Below the pieces are notes generated by a model. That model did not search any database. It saw nothing but the letters and a program-made list of their open reading frames with translations, and had not been told where the DNA came from. Source: Desulfobacteraceae bacterium (GTDB taxonomy: Bacteria; Desulfobacterota; Desulfobacteria; Desulfobacterales; Desulfosarcinaceae). From it: 54,106 bases of DNA. The stretch is taken from contig JAAERL010000487.1 of assembly GCA_024230435.1 (NCBI GenBank), positions 1-54,106 on the forward strand, read 5' to 3'. Shown here one piece after another: positions 1 to 7,471 of the stretch; within the stretch, counting starts at the first letter, position 1, and each line of letters opens with the position of its first letter. Position numbers and translations under genes: made by a program.

Positions 1-396
1 ATCTTTGTATTTACTGGCTTTGCGGCAAACTGTGTCATCGTAGCATCCTTTTTCATCGGTTCATTTTACGAACCGTAAAAAACACATATTTGCCATATTT
101 TCAAGATAATACGCCGAATGGAAAAACTTGCAACCAGTTAAGTTATAATTTTGCAATCAGGCGGAAAAATACTGGAAACTGTGACCAAATTACATTTCTC
201 AATACCTGCGTTTCTCAACGCCAATTCAAAACTCTGCAATTTGTCTCGATGGTATCCTGCACCTTTGGTGAAAAACATCCGGCTGGGTACTATTTTGTTC
301 AATTATGCATCTTTCTATTCCCCAAAATTAGAATCCAGATTTTTTTACCGCCAGACTATATGCAAAAGAATTGTTTTTTTCTATGAGTATATGCGG
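1..396. other. Non-coding stretch downstream of bioD
   Basis: AT-rich sequence with no recognisable gene. Short open frames here have no family features. It lies downstream of the biotin operon's last gene. I see no clear intrinsic terminator for that operon. Confidence 0.4.
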
Positions 397-1107
397 TTAG
401 AATTTTAAGATTTTTTCGATACACATCCATACAGATGCGCAGGGCTGGAGTAAATTGCTGATAAAAGGAATTGGCCCGGCCACTTTTACGCGGCCGATAC
501 GCTCAATGGCTTCACGATTTTCTTTAACCAGCTCAGGATCAGAGCCGGCAGTGATAGTATCGTTGAGTAAAACGCCTAATGGTTCAATTTCCCGGTTTCG
601 TAACGCTTCAAGGGACAACAGGGTGTGGTTGATGGCGCCCAAGCCGGCTTTGGCTACAAGAAGCGGCCGGCAATTGGATGCTTTTACCATATCAATGATC
701 AGGTGTTTGCCGGTTACCGGGACCATTAGCCCCCCCGCTGCCTCTATGATCAGGGGCGCATGCATCTTGCGCTTCTCATCCATTTTTTTCCATATCCGCT
801 CAAGACTGATTTTTATATTCAGCTCACGAGCAGCAAAAAAGGGAGCTTTGGGTTTAGGATGACAATAAACTACCGCTTCAGAGGGATTGGCATTTGCTAA
901 AGCGTGCACATGGCGGTAAACAAAAGCGGCATCGCTGTTATCGTCATCAGGGGCCAGGCACCCGGTTTGGCAGGGTTTGATATAAAAAGGAGACAATCCT
1001 TTGATGTAAAAATACTGCATTAGCAACACGGAAACAACTGTCTTGCCTACATCCGTGCCGGTACCGACAATAAAAATATCACTGATGGCGTCCGCATTCG
1101 ACTTCAT
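397..1107 (-). CDS. bioD: Dethiobiotin synthetase
   Basis: ATP-dependent closure of the ureido ring, converting 7,8-diaminopelargonate and CO2 to dethiobiotin in the cytoplasm. The 236-residue protein has the usual family length. The P-loop GTGTDVGKT is at residues 15-23, the substrate-binding KPCQTG near residue 44, and EAAGGLMVP near residue 122. It is the last gene of the minus-strand biotin operon. Its start lies 29 bp inside the end of bioF, which suggests translational coupling. The upstream Shine-Dalgarno is weak (AAAGAAG). No bioA is present between bioF and bioD, although the pathway needs an aminotransferase step between them. That function must be encoded elsewhere or done by another enzyme. 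Confidence 0.95.
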   Translation of the reverse strand: MKSNADAISDIFIVGTGTDVGKTVVSVLLMQYFYIKGLSPFYIKPCQTGCLAPDDDNSDAAFVYRHVHALANANPSEAVVYCHPKPKAPFFAARELNIKISLERIWKKMDEKRKMHAPLIIEAAGGLMVPVTGKHLIIDMVKASNCRPLLVAKAGLGAINHTLLSLEALRNREIEPLGVLLNDTITAGSDPELVKENREAIERIGRVKVAGPIPFISNLLQPCASVWMCIEKILKF

Positions 1108-2233
1108 AAGCTTCTTTCAATTCAGTAATGAACGATAAAATATCTTCGTTTGTATGTGCAGCGGTTAAACTGATGCGCACAATCGCCTTTCCCAGTGCTA
1201 CAGTAGGATAGCGAGCTGGTAATACAAAGTGCCCTGACGCTTTGAGCCTGGATGCCAGAGCCATGGTCTTGGCCTCGGGGCCGATTTTAATTGCCAAAAT
1301 ATGGGCGTGCCCGCTGACGCTGAATCCGGCCTGCTGTAACGATTTTTTGAAATATCGGGCCAGATCCGTGAGATGCTGTCTTTGACCGTCACACTTACAA
1401 ACAAGCTCCAACGCATTCAAGGTGCTGGCGGCATGGGCTTCGGGCAAGGTAGTTGTGTAAATTTGAGGGGAAGAAAAATTGAGTAAATAGTCTTTCAATT
1501 CCGCCGGAAGCAGCACAAAGGCCCCAAACAGGCCAAATGCTTTTCCAAAAGTGCCCACAGCCACGTCAGCGGCCCCGGCCGCCAGTCCCTGGCCCTGTGG
1601 GCCTAAAACCCCGAACCCGTGGGCCTCATCAACGATGCACATAAATCCGTATGTTTGTTTGAGGGCAGACAATTGCTTAAAGTCCGGGCTATCGCCGTCC
1701 ATGCTGAAAAGCGATTCGGTTACCACCGCTGCCTGCGCCTGACTTTTTTCCAGCCTTTTTTTCAAATGGGATAAATCGCCATGATTATACCCCAATGCCC
1801 GCGAACGGCTCAGGAGTAAAGCTTTTACGCTGCTGGCGTGAATATGCTTGTCAAAAAAAACCGTATCGCCGGGTTCAAAAAAAGTTGCCAGTACGCCAAG
1901 ATTGGCCTGGTATCCACTGGGAAAAAAAAGAGCTTGCTCATAGCCGAAAAATGCAGCATAAACGCGTTCGGCTTCTTCTATCAATGCAAAGTTACCCGAT
2001 ACCAGCCGGGAAGATGAAGAAGAACTGCCGTAACGGTTAAAATTGGCCGCCACATGATTGCGCAATTGCTCAGACGCGCCCAGCCCCAGATAGTCATTGG
2101 ATGCCCAGTTGAGCATCTTTTGCCCATTACACCACAAATACTTTCCTTGACGGCGCTGGAAAACCGGCGGATTTCGCAACAAGCCGTTTTGTTTTTGCAA
2201 GATTAGCTTTTGCCGGTATCTTTTGATAAACAT
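1079..2233 (-). CDS. bioF: 8-amino-7-oxononanoate synthase
   Basis: PLP-dependent alpha-oxoamine synthase joining a pimeloyl thioester with L-alanine. The 384-residue protein shows SNDYLGL (45-51), the S-rich SRLVSG motif near 75-80, the PLP-contacting DEAHGFG (202-208), and the Schiff-base lysine K231 in GTFGKAFG. The family usually has GTLGKAFG there. It overlaps bioD by 29 bp and the upstream hot-dog gene by 31 bp, so the genes are tightly coupled. Related family members are 2-amino-3-ketobutyrate ligase and serine palmitoyltransferase, but the position between bioD and bioB makes BioF the clear reading. The acyl donor is probably pimeloyl-ACP made by the neighbouring enzymes (inference). 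Confidence 0.93.
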   Translation of the reverse strand: MFIKRYRQKLILQKQNGLLRNPPVFQRRQGKYLWCNGQKMLNWASNDYLGLGASEQLRNHVAANFNRYGSSSSSSRLVSGNFALIEEAERVYAAFFGYEQALFFPSGYQANLGVLATFFEPGDTVFFDKHIHASSVKALLLSRSRALGYNHGDLSHLKKRLEKSQAQAAVVTESLFSMDGDSPDFKQLSALKQTYGFMCIVDEAHGFGVLGPQGQGLAAGAADVAVGTFGKAFGLFGAFVLLPAELKDYLLNFSSPQIYTTTLPEAHAASTLNALELVCKCDGQRQHLTDLARYFKKSLQQAGFSVSGHAHILAIKIGPEAKTMALASRLKASGHFVLPARYPTVALGKAIVRISLTAAHTNEDILSFITELKEAYEVECGRHQ

Positions 2234-2652
2234 GCAAATACCTTGCGGTAATGTGTTTGTAACACCTTATGATCGAAACGCTCATCATAGTCAAGGGCGC
2301 CGATCAGCATTTGAGCTTCAACCGGTTTATTTTCAGGGCCGTTTGCCCTGGTATGGTACAAATAAGCGGCACTGCCATGATTCAAGCGCCGGGCCGACAA
2401 GCTCCAGCGCCCGCAAATCACTTCACCTGGGGGCCAGTCACAACGTTTCACTTTCAACAAAAAGGCGTGACGGCAAAAATCAAGGCGATAACGCACATCC
2501 AAAGCAGCCAATTGGGCCATGGCCTCCAAAACAACATAAGGCAGGGCTTTGCTCCAGTTCGCCTTACCTGCGATGTGTTGATCACCGATCCGGGTAATTT
2601 TTTCGATCATTCTGAAGCTGGTTACATCGCTGCCTACGGTTACTATACCCAT
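2203..2652 (-). CDS. Hot-dog-fold acyl-ACP dehydratase-like protein (ApeP/FabZ type)
   Basis: A 149-residue hot-dog protein. The helix motif VLEAMAQLAAL near residue 41 is characteristic of FabA/FabZ/ApeP proteins. The canonical HFPG catalytic histidine segment is absent; the equivalent region reads AGKANWSKALP, as in ApeP-type proteins. It overlaps the ketosynthase gene by 10 bp and bioF by 31 bp, so it belongs to the biotin operon. By context it should act with the second, FabZ-like hot-dog protein at 5907 as the dehydration step on ACP-bound biotin precursors. It might be a non-catalytic partner or a thioesterase. The family call is firm; the specific role is inferred. Confidence 0.75.
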   Translation of the reverse strand: MGIVTVGSDVTSFRMIEKITRIGDQHIAGKANWSKALPYVVLEAMAQLAALDVRYRLDFCRHAFLLKVKRCDWPPGEVICGRWSLSARRLNHGSAAYLYHTRANGPENKPVEAQMLIGALDYDERFDHKVLQTHYRKVFACLSKDTGKS

Positions 2653-3848
2653 GCCCGAATCACCATAGCCGCATTCTGTCCTCCAAAACCGAAATTTTGC
2701 AGCAGAATCGTTTCCGGGGGCGTAATTTTAAAATCAAGTAAAAAGTTCAGCGCCGGATGGCACGGTTTATCCAAATTGCGAATCCACGGCCAAACACCTG
2801 TCTTTAACGAACACAGGCACAGGGCCAGTTCAACCGCCCCGCAAGCCGAAGCGAGATGCCCGATCCAGGATTTAAGGGCCAAGACCGTCGGTTTGGCGCC
2901 GAAAAGCCTGTTGATCAGCTCTGCCTCCATGTCATCGTTAAGTGGCGTTCCGGTTCCATGGGAACTGACTAAGTCGATATCCGATGCGTATAGACCGGCT
3001 TGCTTGAGAGCTGTCTTTACGGCCTTTTCCGCGTAACATCCGCCAGGATGCGGTGCAGTCATGGCATGAGCGTCCAGGGCCGAACCATACCCTGTCACTT
3101 CGGCCAAGATGTCAGCGCCTCGGGCAGCGGCGTGTTCAAGGGACTCCAAGACAAAAAAAGCCCCTCCTTCCCCAGGGATAAACCCTTGACGATTCCGGTC
3201 AAAAGGTCTGCTGGCTTCTTCAGGCCGCAGCGGGCCTCGATACAAGGCTTGCGCCATTTGGTAGGCCAGCGTGCCGCCCGGATTCAAACGGGAATCTCCC
3301 CCCCCGGCCAATGCCAGTTCAAGATACCCATCCTTGATTTTACGATAAGCCTCTCCAATGGCTTGAAGCGAGGCAGCACAAGCCGTTGCGACCGTAAGAT
3401 TTTCACCATGCACGCCGGTTAAACGGGAAATAACCGCCGATGCCGTATTGGGCAAAAAACGCAACATCCACAAGGCGCTCATTGCCTCATGGCATATTTT
3501 TCCATCTTCGATGCGGGGACACTCCCTGCCCAAGTCAAAATTAGGGCCTGCACCGGCGAAGAGTCCAGCCCGGTTTAATTGCTTATCCGAAAGACCCGAA
3601 CCGCTAACAGCTATAAAGGCCGAAGAAACAGCAAATGCCGCTCCCCTGTTCAGGTAGCGCAGATTTTTAAACCTGCCGGTGTGCTGCCGCGGGTCAAACC
3701 CGGCAACAGGAGCCACCACAAGAGATGGATCAAATTCATCTTGACGGAATACTTTTTTTTCGCTGCGCACATGAGCTGCAATGTCCTGCGGGTCATTGCC
3801 CAGGCAGCTAATTATTCCCATGGAAGTTATCACTACGCGGCGAGCCAT
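2643..3848 (-). CDS. Beta-ketoacyl-ACP synthase, FabF-like (biotin-operon specific)
   Basis: Condensing enzyme of the KAS I/II class, 401 residues. The triad is complete: nucleophile C157 in ATACAAS, H297 in SSHGTGTP, and H331 in KSWIGHLASACG with K326. The C-terminal glycine-rich NFGFGGQN loop is present. It sits between a nitroreductase gene (the two genes abut without a gap) and a hot-dog dehydratase. This suggests a dedicated elongation enzyme that builds the pimeloyl chain on the operon's own ACP instead of the housekeeping FabF (inference). I cannot exclude a general fatty-acid or polyketide-type role, but there are no other acyl-synthesis genes nearby. Confidence 0.85.
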   Translation of the reverse strand: MARRVVITSMGIISCLGNDPQDIAAHVRSEKKVFRQDEFDPSLVVAPVAGFDPRQHTGRFKNLRYLNRGAAFAVSSAFIAVSGSGLSDKQLNRAGLFAGAGPNFDLGRECPRIEDGKICHEAMSALWMLRFLPNTASAVISRLTGVHGENLTVATACAASLQAIGEAYRKIKDGYLELALAGGGDSRLNPGGTLAYQMAQALYRGPLRPEEASRPFDRNRQGFIPGEGGAFFVLESLEHAAARGADILAEVTGYGSALDAHAMTAPHPGGCYAEKAVKTALKQAGLYASDIDLVSSHGTGTPLNDDMEAELINRLFGAKPTVLALKSWIGHLASACGAVELALCLCSLKTGVWPWIRNLDKPCHPALNFLLDFKITPPETILLQNFGFGGQNAAMVIRAWV

Positions 3849-4481
3849 TCAAATCACCCTTACTATCTGTTCCAAGGAAAGTCTCGGAGGCCTTGGCGGG
3901 TCATGATCCGCCCATCCGAGAGTCAGAAAACAGTTAATGGAGATGTCTTCCAAATCCAATACGTTTTCCACATCGCGGATAAATACTAGCGGCGCTGTTA
4001 AAATACAGCTTCCCGCACCCAGTGCCTGTGCCTTGAGCATCACTGCCTTGAGCGCAAGTCCCACCGTCATATCCAGATCCTTTCCGGTGCGCTGATCCTT
4101 TTGGATTAATCCCGCTTTTGCCAGATGTGTTGCAAAGCCAATGGTTTGCGTACATGTGCCCACTGCGAAAAGCACAGGTGATTGAAACATCACTTCACTA
4201 TAGCGAAGGTAGGCATTGATCCTGTTTTTTAACCGGGCGCTGGCGCCCGCGGCCTTGCGCCGCTCCAAAAGCCGGGCATGTCCCATAGTCAGAGCATCTT
4301 GCAGTTTGCTCCGGTAATGCGGACTTTTAACCCGCACAAATCGCACCGGCTGGCGGTTTGAAGGCGACGGAGCATGTGTGGCGCAACGCAACATGTCTTG
4401 TATCAGGTCCTCGGGCAGTGGTTCGTTTTTATATTTTCGAATACTGCGCCGCTGAAACATAAGTTTTTCAATGGCATCCAA
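3849..4481 (-). CDS. Nitroreductase-family flavoprotein in biotin operon
   Basis: A 210-residue NAD(P)H/FMN oxidoreductase of the nitroreductase fold. The FMN-phosphate motif RRSIRKY is at residues 11-17, APSPSNRQP at about 37-45, and the C-terminal GAGSCILTAP segment is present. It directly abuts the ketosynthase gene and lies 77 bp downstream of the ACP gene. The operon supplies a ketosynthase, a ketoreductase and dehydratases but no FabI/FabK/FabV, so this flavoenzyme is the natural candidate for the enoyl reduction step (inference). Alternatives are an unrelated oxidoreductase or a redox partner of BioB. Confidence 0.8.
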   Translation of the reverse strand: MDAIEKLMFQRRSIRKYKNEPLPEDLIQDMLRCATHAPSPSNRQPVRFVRVKSPHYRSKLQDALTMGHARLLERRKAAGASARLKNRINAYLRYSEVMFQSPVLFAVGTCTQTIGFATHLAKAGLIQKDQRTGKDLDMTVGLALKAVMLKAQALGAGSCILTAPLVFIRDVENVLDLEDISINCFLTLGWADHDPPRPPRLSLEQIVRVI

Positions 4482-4492
4482 ACCATTCTCCC

Positions 4493-4561
4493 TTAGAGCT
4501 TGTTTGGGAAATAGAAAATTTAGCGAAAAACCGATTTAATAATTTCCAAACAGGCTCTTTA
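4493..4561. repeat. Short inverted-repeat element, family III (MITE-like)
   Basis: GAGCTTGTTTGGGAAAT at 4496-4512 is matched by an inverted AATTTCCAAACAGGCTC at 4541-4557. The AT-rich core is about 28 bp. TTA occurs just left (4493-4495) and almost adjacent on the right (4559-4561), where it is also the stop codon of the ACP gene. The ends resemble IS5-type termini and no transposase is present. Related half-copies lie at 4974 and 13828. Confidence 0.6.
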
Positions 4562-4936
4562 GGCGGCTTTTTTTTTGCCGCCAGCCCATTGCACATAGCT
4601 TACTAAATCCTTGACTTTGATTACCGGACCGGCTTCCAGGTCAGAAAGCACTTGTTGGATACGTTCCGCGGAAAGAAAAGGATACTTGCGCCCAAGAAAT
4701 TCTTTCGGTTGTATGGTCTTTTCCAGGGCTTCATTTAAATAGAGCCTCAAGTTTCTCAAAAAAATCGTATCGTCATGAATGTCAATTTTAAATGCGGCAT
4801 TTAAGGAAACCGCTAATTCAAGAAAATCAATAGACTCCAGATCCAAATCACGCACCAGATAAGTTTCCTGCGTAATATCTTTTGCCGGGATATCCATTAA
4901 TTCCATTATTATTTGTTGAACCTTTTCGAACAACAC
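4559..4936 (-). CDS. Acyl carrier protein with C-terminal extension
   Basis: Small acidic four-helix carrier protein. The phosphopantetheine site is S35 in DLDLESID, and the first 80 residues look like a normal ACP. At 125 residues it is about 45 longer than a standard ACP. The extra C-terminal part ends in a lysine/alanine tail and may be a docking segment. It lies between the SDR and nitroreductase genes and is the probable carrier for the pimeloyl intermediates of this operon (inference). Gaps on both sides (about 230 bp upstream, 77 bp downstream) are filled by palindromic repeats, unlike the overlapping genes further downstream. Confidence 0.82.
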   Translation of the reverse strand: MLFEKVQQIIMELMDIPAKDITQETYLVRDLDLESIDFLELAVSLNAAFKIDIHDDTIFLRNLRLYLNEALEKTIQPKEFLGRKYPFLSAERIQQVLSDLEAGPVIKVKDLVSYVQWAGGKKKAA

Positions 4937-4971
4937 TGGACCTGACTCCTTTCTAAAAAAAATGTATTTCT

Positions 4972-4990
4972 TAGAGCTTGTTTGGCAACT
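4972..4990. repeat. Half-copy of family III repeat end
   Basis: TTAGAGCTTGTTTGGCAA upstream of the ACP gene repeats the left end of the element at 4493. No matching right end is visible, so this is a solo or decayed terminus. Confidence 0.45.
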
Positions 4991-5015
4991 TCAAATATAC
5001 TGCTATTGCTTTGAA

Positions 5016-5098
5016 TTTGGATTCGTTTTCAAGACGCACCGGTAAGTGCATATTCATTGTCCGCGCTCATCAGCGCAACAGACCAAAACGAATTCAAA
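5016..5098. repeat. Palindromic repeat family II, copy A
   Basis: Inverted ends TTTGGATTCGTTTT (5016-5029) and AAAACGAATTCAAA (5085-5098). Read on the minus strand, the copy also shares an inner TGTTGCGC..ATG.GCGC segment with the copy at 17987-18091. That shows a dispersed element and not a chance palindrome. It lies in the gap between the SDR and ACP genes of the biotin operon. Confidence 0.65.
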
Positions 5099-5166
5099 AG
5101 GCCTTATAGGTATCAAGATAGATGTCAAGGCAAGCAACAGTGGGTTATTTACAGCTCCCAAGGCCC

Positions 5167-5913
5167 TTATTTGCTCGCTGAAAGTCCTCCATCCAGGGTC
5201 AACTCTGTCGCATTAAAACCGGTGGCGCTGCAGGAAAGTAAAAACATAATTACGTTTGCCACTTCCACAGGTTCAAGCGCCCTTGCCAGAGGGACTTTTT
5301 TCAACACCGCGCCCCGGCCTTTTTCCAGGTAGCGCTCACCACGGCCGGCGTTAATATAGCCGGGCCTCAGGGTTACCGTTGTAATTCCGCGCCCTGCCAG
5401 TTCAAGACCAACATTGCGGTATAAAGCTTCCAGGGCTTGCTTTGCAGCCGCATAAAAGCCCTGACCGGCATTAGGCCTTTGCGCCGCTGTTGACGAAATA
5501 AACACCAGACGCCCCCTCTTTCTGGTTAGCATCTGACGGGTAACTGCCTGTATGACAGTGCTGCGCAGGCCCACCTGGGTATTGAAGTAGTCCCGGACAC
5601 TGCTGCTGTCCGCAGAAGCTACCAGAGCCTCAAAATCCGGGTGGACAAAATCCACCAGATAATCAGGTGGTTGATCCATCTGGTGAATAAAATCCGCTAC
5701 GCTGGTTTCCGAAGCAACATCAAGATGGGCCAATTCAATTGTCTCTGCACGCCCGGCAAAATACTCTTCAATTAATCTGCGCCCCTGCCCGCGCCGGTAA
5801 GTGAGCACAGGCCTTAAACCTGCGGTAATCATCAACCCGGCCAGCTCCAGGGCCAATGTGCAACTGCCGCCTAGAAGCAAAGCGCGGCGGCCTGAAAATT
5901 CCAGGGTCAACAT
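5167..5913 (-). CDS. Short-chain dehydrogenase/reductase, FabG-like ketoreductase
   Basis: A 248-residue classical-type SDR. Catalytic S140/S141, Y154 and K158 (FYAAAKQAL) are present, with RPGYINAGRG after strand 6 and a C-terminal LDGG. The N-terminal dinucleotide motif is degenerate (LLLGGSCTLA near 13-21, not TGxxxGxG), so cofactor use may differ from standard FabG. It overlaps the FabZ-like hot-dog gene by a few bases. In this operon the expected substrate is a 3-oxoacyl-ACP biotin precursor (inference). Confidence 0.83.
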   Translation of the reverse strand: MLTLEFSGRRALLLGGSCTLALELAGLMITAGLRPVLTYRRGQGRRLIEEYFAGRAETIELAHLDVASETSVADFIHQMDQPPDYLVDFVHPDFEALVASADSSSVRDYFNTQVGLRSTVIQAVTRQMLTRKRGRLVFISSTAAQRPNAGQGFYAAAKQALEALYRNVGLELAGRGITTVTLRPGYINAGRGERYLEKGRGAVLKKVPLARALEPVEVANVIMFLLSCSATGFNATELTLDGGLSASK

Positions 5914-6209
5914 TTCAACCTGCCTGATGCAATCATGGTTTCACCTCGCAACAGAAAACACTCCAGGCAACCTGGTTCGCGTTCTTCAATACGAAAATCG
6001 TAATGCCCGGGACAAGCAAATTGCCTGAAGCCAAAATTCACAGGCTCCCACTTTAGCCTCGAATCGCCGAGCATATCACCGGCTGCAGTAATGAATCCCT
6101 GGATGATCAAGCTGCCTGGAACCACTGCATGCCCAGGAAAATGTTCCGCATAGATAGGATCATCCGGATCAAAATAGAGTATGCCACGATGTATATTAAC
6201 TGTTTTTAT
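5907..6209 (-). CDS. FabZ-like 3-hydroxyacyl-ACP dehydratase, non-canonical start
   Basis: A hot-dog protein of about 100 residues. The FabZ active-site signature EHFPGHAVVPGSL followed by QGFITAAGDML is clear. The first ordinary start codon (GTG at 6125) lies after the catalytic HFPG histidine and would delete it. The frame stays open with family-like sequence (RGILYFDPDDPIYAEHFPG) back to the bioB stop codon at 6240, yet contains no ATG, GTG, TTG or CTG before 6125. An ATA at 6209 lies just after an AAAGGG sequence; an out-of-frame ATG is at 6226. The end I give is therefore approximate. Either a rare start codon, a frameshift from that ATG, or a sequence error must explain it. It lies between bioB and the SDR gene. 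Confidence 0.6.
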   Translation of the reverse strand: MKTVNIHRGILYFDPDDPIYAEHFPGHAVVPGSLIIQGFITAAGDMLGDSRLKWEPVNFGFRQFACPGHYDFRIEEREPGCLECFLLRGETMIASGRLKC

Positions 6210-6239
6210 ATCCCTTTCCGGACCATAGAACGCGTTTGC

Positions 6240-7274
6240 TTAAACAGCCCTCATTCCCGCACTGGAGATCATCTCGAAATCAGATGCCATATCACGGCCC
6301 TTTGTTGTGAGGTAATTTCCAACCATCACTCCGTTGGCGCCTGCCTTGAACAATAGGTTTTGCTGGTTTGACAGGGCTTTTGCCCTTCCTCCGCAAATCG
6401 TAATGTCACGGTGAGGATGAATAAGCCGGTATAATGCAATACATTTCAACGCCTGTTCAGGTTCAAGGACCTGTCTGTCTGCAAGGCCGGTGCCTTTGAC
6501 CGGATCGAGAAAGTTGATGGGAACGCAATCCACATCGAGTTCTTGCAAGGCCAGGCCCATTTCAATACGCTGGGCCCAAGATTCGCCCAAACCGAAAATT
6601 CCGCCGCTGCATACCGTCATCCCGGCGGTTTTGGCCGTTTGAATAGCGGCAACATTTTCCTGATATGTGTGGGTTGTGCAAATGTTTTCAAAATGGCTGG
6701 CCGCAGTCTCCAAGTTATGATGATAGCGTGAAATCCCAGCGGATTTAAGCAACATCGCCGTTTCCAAATCAAGCATTCCCGCTGAGGCGCATAGGTTCAA
6801 CCGCGTTTTTTCTTTTAAAACCCGCGCCGCGTCACAAATCGTACCTATTTCATCGCCACTTAAGCCGGTTCCGCTGGTTACAATGGAATAATTGGTAACC
6901 CCGGCGGCGGCCATCTCAAGCCCATATGCGATAAGCGTCTGAGCATCGAGTAAATCATAGGTTTGAATATCGGTTTGATGATGGGCAGATTGAGCGCAAA
7001 ACGCGCAATCCTGGGAGCAAAACCCGCTTTTGGCATTTATGATGGCGCAGGTAAACACATCATTGCCTTTAAAATGGCTCCGGATTTTTTCAGCGGCGGC
7101 TATCAGGCCCTGGCCGTCTTGCATTGCCTCCAAAACGTGCTCTATGGCATGCTCCGTGACTGCCGCGCCTTGACCGCTCCGGATAATTTTGTCAACAATA
7201 GGTTTGAATTTCAAATCAACACACACCTTTTTTGGTAGTACCCTTGTGCGAATAGCCAGATGCTGAGTGGCCAT
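6240..7274 (-). CDS. bioB: Biotin synthase (radical SAM)
   Basis: Inserts sulfur into dethiobiotin, using a 4Fe-4S/SAM cluster plus an auxiliary 2Fe-2S cluster. The 344-residue protein has the radical-SAM triad C86-C90-C93 (CSQDCAFCAQSAHH). Family motifs YHHNLET, GIFGLGES, NFLDPVKGTGL and a C-terminal GANGVMVGNYLTTKG are present. It is the first gene of the biotin operon. The ATG at 7274 follows an AAGG Shine-Dalgarno that lies inside the BirA-type operator, so repressor binding and translation initiation share the same DNA segment. Confidence 0.97.
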   Translation of the reverse strand: MATQHLAIRTRVLPKKVCVDLKFKPIVDKIIRSGQGAAVTEHAIEHVLEAMQDGQGLIAAAEKIRSHFKGNDVFTCAIINAKSGFCSQDCAFCAQSAHHQTDIQTYDLLDAQTLIAYGLEMAAAGVTNYSIVTSGTGLSGDEIGTICDAARVLKEKTRLNLCASAGMLDLETAMLLKSAGISRYHHNLETAASHFENICTTHTYQENVAAIQTAKTAGMTVCSGGIFGLGESWAQRIEMGLALQELDVDCVPINFLDPVKGTGLADRQVLEPEQALKCIALYRLIHPHRDITICGGRAKALSNQQNLLFKAGANGVMVGNYLTTKGRDMASDFEMISSAGMRAV

Positions 7275-7305
7275 TTGTTAACCTTGTCAATTTTATGGTT
7301 AACCA
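7275..7305 (-). promoter_or_regulatory. BirA-type biotin operator
   Basis: On the plus strand TTGTTAACC (7275-7283), a 13-bp AT-rich spacer, then GGTTAACCA (7297-7305). This matches the known BirA box pattern TTGTAAACC-N14/16-GGTTTACAA, with a slightly shorter spacer. It sits between the promoter and the bioB start codon. It implies control by a bifunctional BirA, which is not in this window. Confidence 0.75.
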
Positions 7306-7315
7306 GAAACTTATT

Positions 7316-7343
7316 CTTATAAAAGTTCGTGCATTGCTGTCAA
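7316..7343 (-). promoter_or_regulatory. Sigma70-like promoter of the biotin operon
   Basis: On the minus strand a consensus -35 TTGACA (7343-7338), a 16-bp spacer and a -10 TATAAG (7321-7316). The predicted start of transcription falls just upstream of the BirA-type operator, as expected for repression by BirA. Confidence 0.6.
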
Positions 7344-7382
7344 GTGCGTATTTTTTCAGCCCGATAAAGAAAGGCCGTGAGG

Positions 7383-7425
7383 AAAAAAAAATCAGCTATG
7401 CCATTGTAACAGCAAAGCTGATTTT
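7383..7425 (-). terminator. Intrinsic terminator of the PilZ gene
   Basis: On the minus strand the arms AAAATCAGCT and AGCTGATTTT form a hairpin with an 18-nt loop, followed by a run of T. It lies 47 bp after the PilZ stop codon and upstream of the biotin promoter, insulating the two units. Confidence 0.75.
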
Positions 7426-7471
7426 ACAATCATCTGTCATCTTAGTACTTATTTAGTAAGTTATACTTGCC

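Noticed and set aside
397-1107. Operon lacks bioA, so BioD or the flavoprotein might replace it
   Set aside because: BioD motifs are standard and the flavoprotein has no aminotransferase features. bioA may simply lie elsewhere in the genome.
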